This document shows positions 38,180-47,203 of a DNA stretch of 64,000 bases, piece after piece. Origin of the DNA: an uncultured Erythrobacter sp. (GTDB lineage Bacteria > Pseudomonadota > Alphaproteobacteria > Sphingomonadales > Sphingomonadaceae). A program made the position numbers and the translations under genes. Positions within the stretch are counted from its first letter, which is position 1. Every line of letters starts with the position of its first letter. The DNA lies in contig CANLVN010000003.1 in NCBI GenBank assembly GCA_947494705.1, positions 793,038-857,037 on the forward strand, given 5' to 3'. The notes under the pieces are model-generated. The model was not told the origin of the DNA and ran no database searches. It saw nothing but the letters and a program-made list of their open reading frames with translations.

Positions 38180-39544
38180 ATGACGACCATTTTCTCGCGC
38201 AAGCGTACTTCTTCGCTCGCACTGGCTATTGCCCTTGCGACCGGTTCGGCTGTCGTTGCGACCGCCGTGTTCCCGGCAGAAGCCAGCGCCCAGCGCAAAC
38301 GTGACGAAAAGCCGAGGAAGGCCCAGTACAGCGACGAATTTCGCGAAGCTTACATCCCTCTCGACGAGGCGATGAAGGACGAATCCACCGATATCGCCAG
38401 CATGACGGGTCAATTCGAAGCGCTTCTGGGCGTGCTCGAATCTCCGGATGAAAAGCTCGGGGGCGGCCAGCTCGTCTTCAATGCAGGCGTTCGCGCAAAT
38501 TCGCAGGATCTTCAGCTTAAGGGCATGCAGAGTATGCTCGACAGCGGCATCGTTCCTGCCGAGCAACTGGGTCGTTATAATTTCATTGGCTATCAGTTGG
38601 CCGTGGCGAAAAATGACCTGACCTTGGCGCGTACTTTTCTTGAGCGCGCGATCGACGCCAATTTCTCCACCGAAACGATCAGTCAATCCGATCTCGAAAT
38701 CGCCATGGCAGAAACATATTTCTCGGCCGGCGATTACAGTGCGGGAATTGACTACATCAACCGCGCTATCGACGAGCGTAAGGCAGAGGGTCTGCCGGTC
38801 GAGGAGAGTTGGTATCGCCGTGGCGTTACCGTTGCGTACGAGAACGAGGCACAGCCCGAAGTCTATGACATGCTCGCCTTGTGGCTGGCGGATTATCCCA
38901 GCCCCAAGAACTGGCAGGACGCGGTGAACATCGCGCGTAATCTCAATCAGTTTCAGGACGCGCAGATGCTCGACCTGTTCCGCCTGAGCCGCGCCGTTGG
39001 CGCGCTCTCAGAAGCGGCGGATTACGATTACTACGTCGAAGCAGCCGATCCGCGGCGCCTTCCGCTGGAAGTCCGCGACGTCATCAACGAAGGTAAGGCT
39101 GCCGGACACGTAACGAGTCAGAACCTCTTCCTTGAAGAGGCGCTGCAAACCGCCGAAAGCCGGGTCGCACAGGATCGTGCCGATCTCCCGGCACTCGAGA
39201 GCGATGCCAGCGCGGCGAGCGCTTCGCTGAATACGGTGGTTGCTGCGGCTTCGACGTTCCTGAGCTATGGCGAATACGACAAGGCAGTGAAATTCTATGA
39301 ACGCGCGCTTCAAATGCCTGGCGGCGAGCGTAACGAACTGCTCCACCGCCTCGGCATCGCACAAATCGGTCTCGGCAATTACGACGGTGCTCGCGAGACG
39401 CTGAGCCAGGTGTCGGGCCCACGCGTCCCAATCGCCAAGCTTTGGATGACCTATGCGGACCAGCTTGCCGGCACGACCAGTGAAGTCGCTGTCGATGCGG
39501 CGACCACGGCCGCACCGGCGGTTCCGGAGATGGCCGGGAACTGA
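38180..39544 (+). CDS. exported protein with TPR-like helical repeats, function unknown
   Basis: A 454-residue protein beginning MTTIFSRKRTSSLALAIALA with a signal peptide cleaved near ASA-Q. The rest is helical and contains several tetratricopeptide-like units, for example ARTFLERAIDANFS, YSAGIDYINRAIDE and YDKAVKFYERALQMPGG (residues about 150-430). The ATG at 38180 follows GGAGGA at a good distance; a start 25 codons upstream is unlikely. TPR proteins of this kind serve as periplasmic scaffolds. No partner gene is near and it ends at a strong terminator. Family not recognised by name. Confidence 0.8.
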   Translation: MTTIFSRKRTSSLALAIALATGSAVVATAVFPAEASAQRKRDEKPRKAQYSDEFREAYIPLDEAMKDESTDIASMTGQFEALLGVLESPDEKLGGGQLVFNAGVRANSQDLQLKGMQSMLDSGIVPAEQLGRYNFIGYQLAVAKNDLTLARTFLERAIDANFSTETISQSDLEIAMAETYFSAGDYSAGIDYINRAIDERKAEGLPVEESWYRRGVTVAYENEAQPEVYDMLALWLADYPSPKNWQDAVNIARNLNQFQDAQMLDLFRLSRAVGALSEAADYDYYVEAADPRRLPLEVRDVINEGKAAGHVTSQNLFLEEALQTAESRVAQDRADLPALESDASAASASLNTVVAAASTFLSYGEYDKAVKFYERALQMPGGERNELLHRLGIAQIGLGNYDGARETLSQVSGPRVPIAKLWMTYADQLAGTTSEVAVDAATTAAPAVPEMAGN

Positions 39545-39567
39545 TATCCGCAGCAAGGCACGAAAAA

Positions 39568-39600
39568 GGGCGCTGGGACGTTGGTCCCAGCGCCCTTTTC
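39568..39600. terminator. bidirectional intrinsic terminator
   Basis: GGGCGCTGGGAC, loop GTTG, GTCCCAGCGCCC (39568-39595), a perfect 12-bp stem with TTTTC after it and GAAAAA before it. It can end transcription from the TPR gene (+) and from the NYN gene (-). Confidence 0.92.
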
Positions 39601-39611
39601 TTTGTCCGCGA

Positions 39612-40355
39612 TCAGCGTAGTCGCTTGACGTAAATCTGGTTGTCGTCTCGCCGTTCGAGGGAGAAATTGTCGAGCGTCGAGAACATCTCATTGAGGCTTT
39701 TGAAGCCATAATTGCGCACATCGAAACTGGACCGATTGCCAGCGATCTGGCCGACATGGCTGAGCCGGGTGTAGCCCTGTTCGTCGCGTTTCGCCTCGGA
39801 ATAGGCCGCGGTAATCAGCTCGATCAGGTCGTCGTCGACCGATTTGCCAGTCGACTTGCCCGAATCCTTGCTCGAAGGCGTGGTCCGGTCGGCTGCGTTG
39901 GTTGCGATCAACTGCTTGATATCGATGAACCGGGTGCAAACCGACTTGAACGCCGACGGGGTCTTCGCCTCGCCAAAACCGTAAACGATGATCCCGTCCT
40001 GTCGCAGCCGCGTGACCAGAGGGGTGAAATCGCTGTCCGACGTCATGATTCCAAAGCCGTCGACCTTGCCCTGATAAAGCAGATCGATCGCGTCGATGGT
40101 CATCGCCATGTCGGTCGCGTTCTTGCCCTTCGACACGTCAAATTGCTGTTGCGGACGGATGCCGAATTTGTTGGTGATCTTGTCCCAGCGGGAGAGATTG
40201 TCCTTGGCAAAATTGCCATAGGCGCGGCGGATATTGACCTGCCCCAGCTCGGCCATGACGGTCAGCACCGGATCGATGCCGTCAGGCGTGGTGTTATCCG
40301 CGTCGATGAGCAGGGCGATGTTCTTGAGTTCGATATCTGACATGGACTGGCTCAT
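39612..40355 (-). CDS. NYN-domain (PIN-like) protein with C-terminal OST-HTH/LOTUS domain
   Basis: A 247-residue protein of the LabA/DUF88 group. Residues 10-150 form a NYN domain: IALLIDADNTTP (acidic metal residues 18 and 20), KNATDMAMTIDAIDLLY and GIMTSDSDFTPLVTRLR supply the acidic nuclease-like residues. Residues about 165-245 (LIELITAAYSEAKRDEQGYTRLSHVGQ, then RNYGFKSLNEMF) match the OST-HTH RNA-binding fold. This architecture resembles RNA-silencing nucleases in other lineages; the target here is unknown. The ATG at 40355 or one four codons later may be used. Confidence 0.85.
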   Translation of the reverse strand: MSQSMSDIELKNIALLIDADNTTPDGIDPVLTVMAELGQVNIRRAYGNFAKDNLSRWDKITNKFGIRPQQQFDVSKGKNATDMAMTIDAIDLLYQGKVDGFGIMTSDSDFTPLVTRLRQDGIIVYGFGEAKTPSAFKSVCTRFIDIKQLIATNAADRTTPSSKDSGKSTGKSVDDDLIELITAAYSEAKRDEQGYTRLSHVGQIAGNRSSFDVRNYGFKSLNEMFSTLDNFSLERRDDNQIYVKRLR

Positions 40356-40399
40356 TGGACATGTGGGCAGGGCGGGGCAAGCGCTTAATCAGGCGCCCT

Positions 40400-41041
40400 T
40401 CATTCTTCGGGAAGGAATTCGCCGGTTTCCTCGTCGAGGGAGTAGAGCACACCATCCTTGATCGAGAAATGGGCCCCACGCAATTTGAGCGTGCCCGCCT
40501 CTTCCTTTTCGACCACCCACGGGAAGGTGCGCAGATTGGCGAGGCTCTGACGGATTGCAGCGAATTCCATCGCGAGCTCCGCCTTTCGTCCGTCGGTTCC
40601 GTGTCGCCGCGCCACATCGTCGCGCGCGTCACTGAGCAGCTTGATCCAGTTGGCCACGAACCCGCCCGATCCCGGCGTCGCACTCTCGAAAGTCTGCGAA
40701 AGCGCCGCTTGGCACCCGCCGCATCGACCGTGACCCATGACGAGGACCTGGCGCACTTGAAGCATTTGCACCGCGAATTCGACAGCCGCCGACACGCCGT
40801 GAAGGCCGGGCGTCGTTTCGAATGGCGGAACGAGCGCTGCTACATTACGCACCACGAATATCTCGCCGGGATCCACATCGAATATCTGCGCGGGATCCAC
40901 CCGGCTGTCGGAGCAGCCGATGATCATCAGCTTTGGATGTTGTCCCTCCTCGACGGTTTCATCGAAGCGCGCTTTCTGTCGTGGATAGGTGCCCTCGCGA
41001 AAGCGTCGATAGCCTCTGAGCAACTCGGCGAATTCGGGCAT
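40400..41041 (-). CDS. beta-class carbonic anhydrase
   Basis: Hydrates CO2 to bicarbonate. The 213-residue product has the zinc ligands Cys43 (in CSDSRVDP), His104 and Cys107 (GHGRCGGC), with the Asp45-Arg47 dyad of type I beta enzymes. The ATG at 41041 has GGAGAG at a short distance; longer upstream frames lack similarity. It lies 29 bp after the PII-like gene in the sbtA run, which points to a role in inorganic carbon supply rather than general pH balance. Confidence 0.94.
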   Translation of the reverse strand: MPEFAELLRGYRRFREGTYPRQKARFDETVEEGQHPKLMIIGCSDSRVDPAQIFDVDPGEIFVVRNVAALVPPFETTPGLHGVSAAVEFAVQMLQVRQVLVMGHGRCGGCQAALSQTFESATPGSGGFVANWIKLLSDARDDVARRHGTDGRKAELAMEFAAIRQSLANLRTFPWVVEKEEAGTLKLRGAHFSIKDGVLYSLDEETGEFLPEE

Positions 41042-41070
41042 AGGTAACTCTCCTTGGAAGGGAGAGCGCG

Positions 41071-41382
41071 CTAATCGAAGCGCTCTCCCCGGATCACTTG
41101 GACATCCCACATGGACAGGATGAATCCAAGGTCCGTAAGCATGGGAGCGAGCTCTTCGGCAAGCGCCATCGCCTTGTCTTCCGCAGCTATCGTCAGAACG
41201 AAGACCTTGTCGGTGCCCATCACGCTCTCTTCGCGCCAGTGACCTTCTCTGCCTCTCCCGCTGGTGACAGGCACGATGGTCCACCCGGTTATTCCGGCAC
41301 GGTCGATAGCATCGGTCACGCGTTTCTGAAGCGCCTTGTCTGCGAGTATCTCGATCCGCTTACGTATGACTGTTTCGATCAT
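41071..41382 (-). CDS. sbtB: SbtB-like PII-family regulatory protein
   Basis: A 103-residue ferredoxin-fold protein of the PII group, in the position and form of cyanobacterial SbtB, which binds adenyl nucleotides and gates the bicarbonate carrier SbtA. The T-loop region reads ITGWTIVPVTSGRGREGHW, and the second half FVLTIAAEDKAMALAEELAPM and GFILSMWDVQVI forms the remaining core. The C-terminal CGPxGC redox loop of some SbtB proteins is absent (it ends GERFD). The ATG overlaps the sbtA stop (ATGA), a tight coupling. Confidence 0.82.
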   Translation of the reverse strand: MIETVIRKRIEILADKALQKRVTDAIDRAGITGWTIVPVTSGRGREGHWREESVMGTDKVFVLTIAAEDKAMALAEELAPMLTDLGFILSMWDVQVIRGERFD

Positions 41383-42365
41383 GGCGTCGCTCCTCCTGCG
41401 CCGGTCAGCATCGCGGCAAAGGCGCTGATAAGGCCGATATTGATAAGCACGTTGAACGGAAACGTGATGGAAAGCGACATCGTCAGGTAGATCCCCGGAT
41501 CAGCCTCCGGCAAGGCCAGGCGCATCGCAGCGGGTACCGCAATATAACTGGCGCTGGCACACAGAACGCCAAGCGCAGCAGCAGATCCGGCATCGAGGCC
41601 GATCCCTATGCCCAGCGCCGTTCCAGCCGCACCGTTCACGATCGGCAGGAAGATCGCGATAACACCAAGCCTCCATGTGACAGCGCGCGAATCCATCATA
41701 CGGCGGGCGGCGATGAGCCCCATGTCGAGAAGGAAGATACACAACACGCCCTTGAAGCCCGCTTCGAAGAAGGGCGAGACCTCGGCAAAACCCTGAGCAC
41801 CGCCCAACATCCCTATTGCAAACGCGCCTAGCAGCAGGACGATCGACGAATTTGTGAACACCTCGTGCAACATCTCGCCGGTCGATTGCGTGCCGGACTT
41901 GCTGCCCGCGCCGCGTGCCAGCATCAGGCCGGAAAGGATCGCAGGCGCTTCCATCGCGGCCATCACCGCGACCATGAAGCCGCCCGGCTCTCGCCCTTGG
42001 CCTGTCAGGATTTCGCCGGCAGTTACGAAAGTGACCACGCTGATCGAGCCGTAATGCGCTGCGACCGCGCCAGAATTTATGCGATCGAGCTTCCCGAAGC
42101 TCTTAAGGACGACATAGGCGAACAGAGGCAACACGAACCCCGCCACAATCCCCGCCGCCAATGCCGCGATAACAGTCCCGTCGATCCCGGACTTGGCGAC
42201 CGCCACCCCGCCTTTCAAACCGATAGCCGCCATCAGATACAGCGACATCGCCTTGGCGATGGGTTCGGGGATCGCGAGGTCGGAGCGAACATACGCGGCG
42301 AAGAGGCCGAGAACGAAGAACAGAACCACCGGGGAGGTAAAGGTCTGGATCGCGGTCTCGAACAT
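41379..42365 (-). CDS. sbtA: SbtA-family sodium-dependent bicarbonate transporter
   Basis: A 328-residue membrane protein with about ten helices in two inverted halves, of the DUF897/SbtA family, which imports bicarbonate with sodium. Landmarks are the MSLYLMAAIGLKGG helix, AAHYGSISVVTF, the second-half NGAAGTALGIGIG and SASYIAVPAAMR. It is followed by sbtB and a carbonic anhydrase gene, the classical partners. The promoter upstream is flanked by an inverted repeat. A recognisable SbtA in what looks like a heterotroph or photoheterotroph suggests use of bicarbonate for anaplerotic carboxylation. Confidence 0.88.
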   Translation of the reverse strand: MFETAIQTFTSPVVLFFVLGLFAAYVRSDLAIPEPIAKAMSLYLMAAIGLKGGVAVAKSGIDGTVIAALAAGIVAGFVLPLFAYVVLKSFGKLDRINSGAVAAHYGSISVVTFVTAGEILTGQGREPGGFMVAVMAAMEAPAILSGLMLARGAGSKSGTQSTGEMLHEVFTNSSIVLLLGAFAIGMLGGAQGFAEVSPFFEAGFKGVLCIFLLDMGLIAARRMMDSRAVTWRLGVIAIFLPIVNGAAGTALGIGIGLDAGSAAALGVLCASASYIAVPAAMRLALPEADPGIYLTMSLSITFPFNVLINIGLISAFAAMLTGAGGATP

Positions 42366-42369
42366 GGAT

Positions 42370-42405
42370 TTGCCTTACGTAGAACGCTGATTGCAAACAA
42401 GGCAA
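42370..42405 (-). promoter_or_regulatory. sbtA promoter with flanking inverted repeat
   Basis: Minus strand TTGCCT (42400-42405), 17-bp spacer, CTACGT (42377-42382). A perfect TTGCCTT/AAGGCAA inverted repeat (42370-42376 and 42399-42405) brackets it, and TTGC-N7-GCAA (42391-42405) resembles a LysR-type operator core. The whole signal lies between sbtA and lipA. Confidence 0.45.
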
Positions 42406-42505
42406 CGCTCTGCGGCCCCTGCGGCTTTCCACAGGGATGGCCACTCGCTCAAGCCAGCCTTTCGCACGGTTGCGGGGAGCGCTCTGTGTGATTAGATGGC
42501 TTGGT

Positions 42506-43462
42506 ATGAACGACCTCTCCAATGCCCCGGACAGCCCCAAGGACGGCGGGCGCCCCCCACGCCAGCGCAAGCCCGACTGGATCCGCGTCCGCGCCCCGGT
42601 GAGTCAGGGTTACAACGAAACGCGCAAACTGATGCGCGAATTGAACCTGAACACGGTTTGCGAAGAGGCCGCGTGCCCCAATATCGGCGAGTGCTGGTCC
42701 AAGAAGCACGCGACGGTGATGATCCTTGGCGATGTTTGCACGCGCGCCTGCGCATTCTGCAACGTGAAGACCGGCATGCCGCGTGCGGTCGATCCGATGG
42801 AGCCGGAGAACACGGCGGTGGCCGCCGCCAAGATGGGGCTTGAGCATATCGTCATCACCAGTGTCGACCGCGACGACCTGCCCGATGGCGGGGCAGGGCA
42901 GTTCGTCAAAGTGATCGAAGCGCTGCGCCGCAATACGCCCGACACGACAATCGAGATCCTCACCCCCGATTTCCGCGGCAAGATGCGCCCGGCGATCGAG
43001 GCGATCTGCGAAGCGGGGCCCGATGTCTTCAATCACAATCTCGAGACGGTGCCGAGGCTCTATCCCACGATCCGGCCGGGTGCTCGCTATTATGCGTCGT
43101 TGCGGCTGCTAGAGGAAGTGAAGGCGCACAATCCGCTCATCTTCACCAAGTCCGGAGTTATGCTGGGACTGGGTGAACAGCGGTTGGAAGTCCATCAGGT
43201 CATGGATGACATGCGAAGCGCCGAAGTCGATTTCATCACGATGGGCCAGTATCTGCAGCCAACGCCCAAACATGCCAAAGTCGAGGAATTCGTTACCCCC
43301 AAGGCTTTCGACGCCTATGGATCGATCGCGCGCGCCAAGGGCTTCCTCCAGGTCGCCTCAAGCCCACTTACTCGGTCGAGTTATCACGCGGGCGACGACT
43401 TTGCGCAGATGCGCAAGGCGCGAGAAGAAAAGCTGCGCAAAAAAGATCGACTGGCTGTCTGA
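42506..43462 (+). CDS. lipA: lipoyl synthase
   Basis: Radical-SAM enzyme that inserts two sulfurs into octanoyl groups to make lipoate, needed by the pyruvate dehydrogenase encoded nearby. The 318-residue product shows the auxiliary cluster [12 protein letters not shown] and the radical-SAM cluster [13 protein letters not shown]. It continues with [46 protein letters not shown]-like text ([12 protein letters not shown]) and the C-terminal [11 protein letters not shown]. The ATG at 42506 is used; 23 upstream codons are not conserved in style. Its stop overlaps the next start (TGATG). Confidence 0.97.
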   Translation: MNDLSNAPDSPKDGGRPPRQRKPDWIRVRAPVSQGYNETRKLMRELNLNTVCEEAACPNIGECWSKKHATVMILGDVCTRACAFCNVKTGMPRAVDPMEPENTAVAAAKMGLEHIVITSVDRDDLPDGGAGQFVKVIEALRRNTPDTTIEILTPDFRGKMRPAIEAICEAGPDVFNHNLETVPRLYPTIRPGARYYASLRLLEEVKAHNPLIFTKSGVMLGLGEQRLEVHQVMDDMRSAEVDFITMGQYLQPTPKHAKVEEFVTPKAFDAYGSIARAKGFLQVASSPLTRSSYHAGDDFAQMRKAREEKLRKKDRLAV

Positions 43463-43923
43463 TGGTCGGCATTCGCGAAACCCGCAGGTTGCCTTACAGC
43501 GCCGAGCAGATGTTCGACCTCGTGGCCGACGTCAAACGCTATGGCGAGTTTCTGCCTTGGGTCATCGCGACGCGAGTGCGCTCCGACAGTGAAACCGAGA
43601 TGGTCGCGGATATGGTTGTAGGCTTCAAGTCCATCCGCGAAAGCTTTACGTCGCGCGTGACCAAGAACCGACCGAACGAAATCGCCGTCCACTATGTCGA
43701 CGGTCCGCTCGAAGACCTAGACAATATCTGGACCTTCCGTCCGATCGACGAAAATAGCTGCGAGATAGATTTCCTCGTCGACTTCCAGTTCAAGAACCGC
43801 GTGTTTCAGGCATTGGCAGGTCAATATTTCGACCGCGCCTTTCGCAAGATGGTGGCCGCTTTCGAGCAGCGTGCACACGAACTTTACGGCAATAACAACT
43901 CCAGCGCACAAACCGTCGCCTGA
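43462..43923 (+). CDS. Coq10/RatA-family START-domain protein
   Basis: A 153-residue START/Bet v 1-like protein starting [24 protein letters not shown], followed by [34 protein letters not shown] and the helical C-terminus [17 protein letters not shown]. In mitochondria and proteobacteria this family binds ubiquinone or assists its use; the RatA name comes from E. coli toxin studies. Adjacent placement after lipA, overlapping by one base, is a common alphaproteobacterial order. Its 3' end overlaps the convergent pncC by 40 bp. Confidence 0.88.
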   Translation: MVGIRETRRLPYSAEQMFDLVADVKRYGEFLPWVIATRVRSDSETEMVADMVVGFKSIRESFTSRVTKNRPNEIAVHYVDGPLEDLDNIWTFRPIDENSCEIDFLVDFQFKNRVFQALAGQYFDRAFRKMVAAFEQRAHELYGNNNSSAQTVA

Positions 43924-44396
43924 CGCCGGATAGCGGCGCGTCCTCCGGGGCCATCGCCGCCTTCGAAATGCTTGAGTTCGCCTTCGGGTTCGCCGGTCTG
44001 GTTGCGATAGGCTCGCGCGAAAACGACTGTACCCACCGGCTTGAGCTGCGTGCCGCCGCCCGGTCCGGCCACCCCGCTGATTGCGACCGCGACATCGGCA
44101 TCCGAGCGTTCCAGCGCACCACAGGCCATCGCCCAGACACAAGCGACCGAGACTGCACCGAAAGTCTCGATGATGTCCTGCGCCACGCCGAGCGCTTCCA
44201 TCTTGGCTTCGTTGGAATAGGTCACATACGCGCGGTCGAGGACTGCCGACGAACCAGGGATTTCCGTGATCGCTGCGGAGACCATGCCCCCGGTGCAGCT
44301 TTCGGCGGTCACCACCTTGCGTCCGGCAGCGGCATTCTGCGCTACGACGCGTGCGGCGAGTTCGGTTATGTCATCGGAAAGCAGATACTCGCTCAC
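43884..44396 (-). CDS. pncC: CinA-C family nicotinamide-nucleotide amidohydrolase
   Basis: Hydrolyses nicotinamide mononucleotide to nicotinate mononucleotide, recycling NAD ligase by-product. The 170-residue protein is the stand-alone CinA C-terminal domain: [34 protein letters not shown] and [12 protein letters not shown] are all present. It starts with GTG at 44396, overlapping the previous stop (GTGA). Its 3' end lies over the end of the convergent Coq10-like gene (43884-43923). Confidence 0.93.
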   Translation of the reverse strand: MSEYLLSDDITELAARVVAQNAAAGRKVVTAESCTGGMVSAAITEIPGSSAVLDRAYVTYSNEAKMEALGVAQDIIETFGAVSVACVWAMACGALERSDADVAVAISGVAGPGGGTQLKPVGTVVFARAYRNQTGEPEGELKHFEGGDGPGGRAAIRRQATVCALELLLP

Positions 44397-44929
44397 TGGA
44401 CAGGCATCCCGTCAGCATCCTGAGCATCTTCGGCGACACCTATTTCGAAAAGGAAACCGACCATCTCGGCCACGTTGTCCGCAGGCAGAGGGTCAACAAT
44501 CTCGAGGCCTCGCTCGATCATGCCGCAATCGTCGGGCTTGATCTCCTGCGCGACGAGACCTTCGATCAGTCCATCGACGAACGGCCGAAGTTCCGCATCG
44601 TCGAGCATCTCGAAAACTGCGCCCATATCTCCGGCTTCCTCGGCCCCGAATTGCATCAACACCTGACGCGCTTCGGGCCACGCTTCGTCGACACCATCGG
44701 CAAACTTCGCGCGAATGGCATTGCGATTGGTCAGCGCATAACCGGCCGGATCGAGCCGGGCAGAACACCGTTCGACAAAACCGTCGAACGCGACGGGCAG
44801 GGCATAGCGCGCTGCAGCAGACACCATCTGGGGATCAATATCCGCGGGTTGCGCCGTGGCAGGGGAATTGGCGAAAAGCGCGGCAGTGCCGAGGGCCGTA
44901 GCCAGCGCCGATTTGGTCAGTCTCATCAT
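44393..44929 (-). CDS. exported hypothetical protein
   Basis: A 178-residue protein with a signal peptide ([20 protein letters not shown], cleaved after ATA-Q). The mature part is helical, acidic and contains two Cys residues (about 55 and 137) that could form a disulfide. No known family is recognised. The ribosome site AAGGAG precedes the ATG at 44929. It lies between ispDF and pncC on the same strand and overlaps pncC by GTGA, so it is cotranscribed and translated with it. Confidence 0.7.
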   Translation of the reverse strand: MMRLTKSALATALGTAALFANSPATAQPADIDPQMVSAAARYALPVAFDGFVERCSARLDPAGYALTNRNAIRAKFADGVDEAWPEARQVLMQFGAEEAGDMGAVFEMLDDAELRPFVDGLIEGLVAQEIKPDDCGMIERGLEIVDPLPADNVAEMVGFLFEIGVAEDAQDADGMPVQ

Positions 44930-44944
44930 CCCAACTCCTTGGTT

Positions 44945-46102
44945 CTAAATCGCGGTGAGCATCACCAAGGCCTGCGCCGCAATTCCTTCGCCGCGCCCCG
45001 TGAAGCCCAGGCGTTCCGTGGTTGTTGCCTTGATGCTGATTGCGCTTTGCTGAAGACCGGTCAAGTCCGCGACCTTTTCGCGCATCGCAGTGCGGTGTGG
45101 ACCGATCTTGGGCGCTTCGCAGATAATAGTCAGGTCGATATTGCCGAGCACGTAGCCCGCCTCGCTTGCCAGCTTTACTGCATGTTCGAGGAACTGCCCC
45201 GACTGCGCTCCCGCCCATTGCGGGTCGCTGGGTGGGAAGTGAGTACCGATATCTCCCTCGGCCACCGCGCCGAGCACGGCATCGGTGATCGCGTGGAGTG
45301 CGACATCTGCATCCGAGTGTCCGGAGAGACCGTGGCTGTGGTCGAGCTTAATCCCGCACAGCCACAATTCTTCACCTTCGACGAGGCGATGAACGTCAAA
45401 ACCTTGTCCGACGCGCATGGGAGGGACGATTATCGTTTCCATCAGGTCTTCCGCAAAAGTGATTTTCCTCAAGGATTCGTCACCCTGCACGAGTGCAACC
45501 GAACAGTCGATTGTCGTCAGGACCTGTGCATCGTCGCCCGCGTCGGGAGTACCCGGCCACGAACGGTGGGCCTTGAGAATATCGGCATAGCGAAATGCCT
45601 GCGGGGTCTGCACACGCCGCAAACTCTCGCGTTCCGCTTTGCCCTCCATCGTACCTTGCGCGCCGGCGACAGCGAGGCTGTCGACCACGGGAAGGACGGG
45701 TATTGCACCCGCGTGGTCGCCGAGCGCCTCGAGCAGACGCGCAATCACTTCACCGGACAGGTCAGGGCGCGCAGCATCGTGAACCAGCACATGTTTTGGA
45801 GCGCTATCGACAAGGCTCTCAAGCCCGGCGAGAACCGATTCCTGCCGTGTCTCACCTCCAGTAACGAGCGTATAGCCACTCAACCCTTCAAGCGCGGTAT
45901 CGGCATGGGGGTCGGCACCTTCGGCCACCACAACAATCAGAGGAGCGGCTCCGGCCTCCAGCAACCGTTCGACCGAGTGCCGGACCAGAGGTTTTCCCCG
46001 ATATTCGCGAAACTGCTTGGGCGTCTCACCGCCAACACGCAGGCCTTTGCCTGCGGCAACCACCACGGCGGCGAAAGGAGGGAGGGAAGGGCTCTGCGCC
46101 AT
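44945..46102 (-). CDS. ispDF: bifunctional IspD/IspF of the MEP isoprenoid pathway
   Basis: Fuses 2-C-methyl-D-erythritol 4-phosphate cytidylyltransferase (IspD, residues about 1-225) with 2-C-methyl-D-erythritol 2,4-cyclodiphosphate synthase (IspF, about 230-385). IspD shows VVVAAGKGLRVG, PKQFREY, LVHDAARP and RVQTPQAFRY. IspF shows MRVGQGFDVHRL, GLSGHSDADVALHAITDAVLGA, GDIGTHFPPSDP and IKATTTERLGFTGRGEGIA. Such fusion is typical of alphaproteobacteria. The ATG at 46102 is preferred over one 20 codons upstream. Confidence 0.96.
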   Translation of the reverse strand: MAQSPSLPPFAAVVVAAGKGLRVGGETPKQFREYRGKPLVRHSVERLLEAGAAPLIVVVAEGADPHADTALEGLSGYTLVTGGETRQESVLAGLESLVDSAPKHVLVHDAARPDLSGEVIARLLEALGDHAGAIPVLPVVDSLAVAGAQGTMEGKAERESLRRVQTPQAFRYADILKAHRSWPGTPDAGDDAQVLTTIDCSVALVQGDESLRKITFAEDLMETIIVPPMRVGQGFDVHRLVEGEELWLCGIKLDHSHGLSGHSDADVALHAITDAVLGAVAEGDIGTHFPPSDPQWAGAQSGQFLEHAVKLASEAGYVLGNIDLTIICEAPKIGPHRTAMREKVADLTGLQQSAISIKATTTERLGFTGRGEGIAAQALVMLTAI

Positions 46103-46178
46103 AGATTGGCTCGCGCTTAGGGACTGGACGGATATTGCGCAATCCACTATTGGCGTGCCCAATATTTAGGCAACTGCT

Positions 46179-47201
46179 ATGAATCAATTTCCCACCCCTC
46201 CTGCTTTGAAGCCGATCCAGATTGGCCCCGTCACGATCGACGAACCGGTGCTGCTCGCGCCGATGACAGGCGTGACCGACATGCCTTTCCGGACGCTTGT
46301 GCGCCGCTATGGCTCGGGTCTCAACGTGACCGAGATGATCGCCAGCGAAGCGGCAATCCGCGAAACCCGACAGTCCGTGCAGAAGGCGGAGTGGGACAAG
46401 ACCGAGGAGCCGGTCTCGATGCAGCTGGTCGGCTGTGATCCCGGCTCCATGGCAGAGGCCGCCAAGCTTCAGGAAGCCAACGGCGCAGCGATTATCGACA
46501 TCAATTTCGGCTGCCCTGTCCGCAAGGTCGTGGGCCAATTCGCAGGCTCCGCGCTGATGCGCGAGGTTCCTCTCGCGACCAAGCTGATGGAAGCGACTGT
46601 GAAAGCTGTCGATGTGCCGGTCACGGTAAAGATGCGGATGGGCTGGGACCACCAGAGCCTTAATGCACCTGAAATGGCCCGGATTGCCGAGGATCTGGGC
46701 GTGAAGATGATCACCGTCCACGGGCGCACACGCAACCAGATGTACAAGGGGAGCGCCGACTGGTCCTTCATCCGCAAGGTGAAAGACGCGGTAAACATCC
46801 CCGTGATCGTCAACGGCGATATCTGCACGATCGAGGATGCGGCCCAGGCTCTTGAACAGTCGGGCGCCGATGGCCTGATGATTGGGCGCGGCGCCTACGG
46901 CAAGCCATGGCTGCTCGGCCAGGTCATGCATTGGTGGCGCACCGGCAAAAGCATCCCGACGCCCAGTTTCGACGAGCAATATGCGACGTTGGTTGAGCAC
47001 TATCACCGGATGCTCGACCATTATGGTCGCAACGTGGGGACCAAGATCGCACGCAAGCATCTGGGCTGGTATACCAAAGGGATGCATGGCAGCGCGGACT
47101 TTCGCAACAAGGCCAATTTCATCGACGATCCCCAAGAGGTGCTGGACGAGATCGAGCGGTTCTACGAACCGTTCCTCAACCGCACCGCCAAAGCCGCTTG
47201 A
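46179..47201 (+). CDS. dusB: tRNA-dihydrouridine synthase B
   Basis: FMN enzyme that reduces uridine to dihydrouridine in tRNA D-loops. The 340-residue TIM barrel shows [38 protein letters not shown] (active Cys), [33 protein letters not shown] and [16 protein letters not shown]. It is the first gene of the dusB-ntrB-ntrC run, a standard alphaproteobacterial arrangement, and its stop lies 2 bp before the ntrB ATG. Confidence 0.96.
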   Translation: MNQFPTPPALKPIQIGPVTIDEPVLLAPMTGVTDMPFRTLVRRYGSGLNVTEMIASEAAIRETRQSVQKAEWDKTEEPVSMQLVGCDPGSMAEAAKLQEANGAAIIDINFGCPVRKVVGQFAGSALMREVPLATKLMEATVKAVDVPVTVKMRMGWDHQSLNAPEMARIAEDLGVKMITVHGRTRNQMYKGSADWSFIRKVKDAVNIPVIVNGDICTIEDAAQALEQSGADGLMIGRGAYGKPWLLGQVMHWWRTGKSIPTPSFDEQYATLVEHYHRMLDHYGRNVGTKIARKHLGWYTKGMHGSADFRNKANFIDDPQEVLDEIERFYEPFLNRTAKAA

Positions 47202-47203
47202 CG

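Noticed and set aside
44351..46120. A 589-residue open frame on the plus strand
   Set aside because: It runs antisense over pncC, the exported hypothetical and ispDF, all of which have better support.
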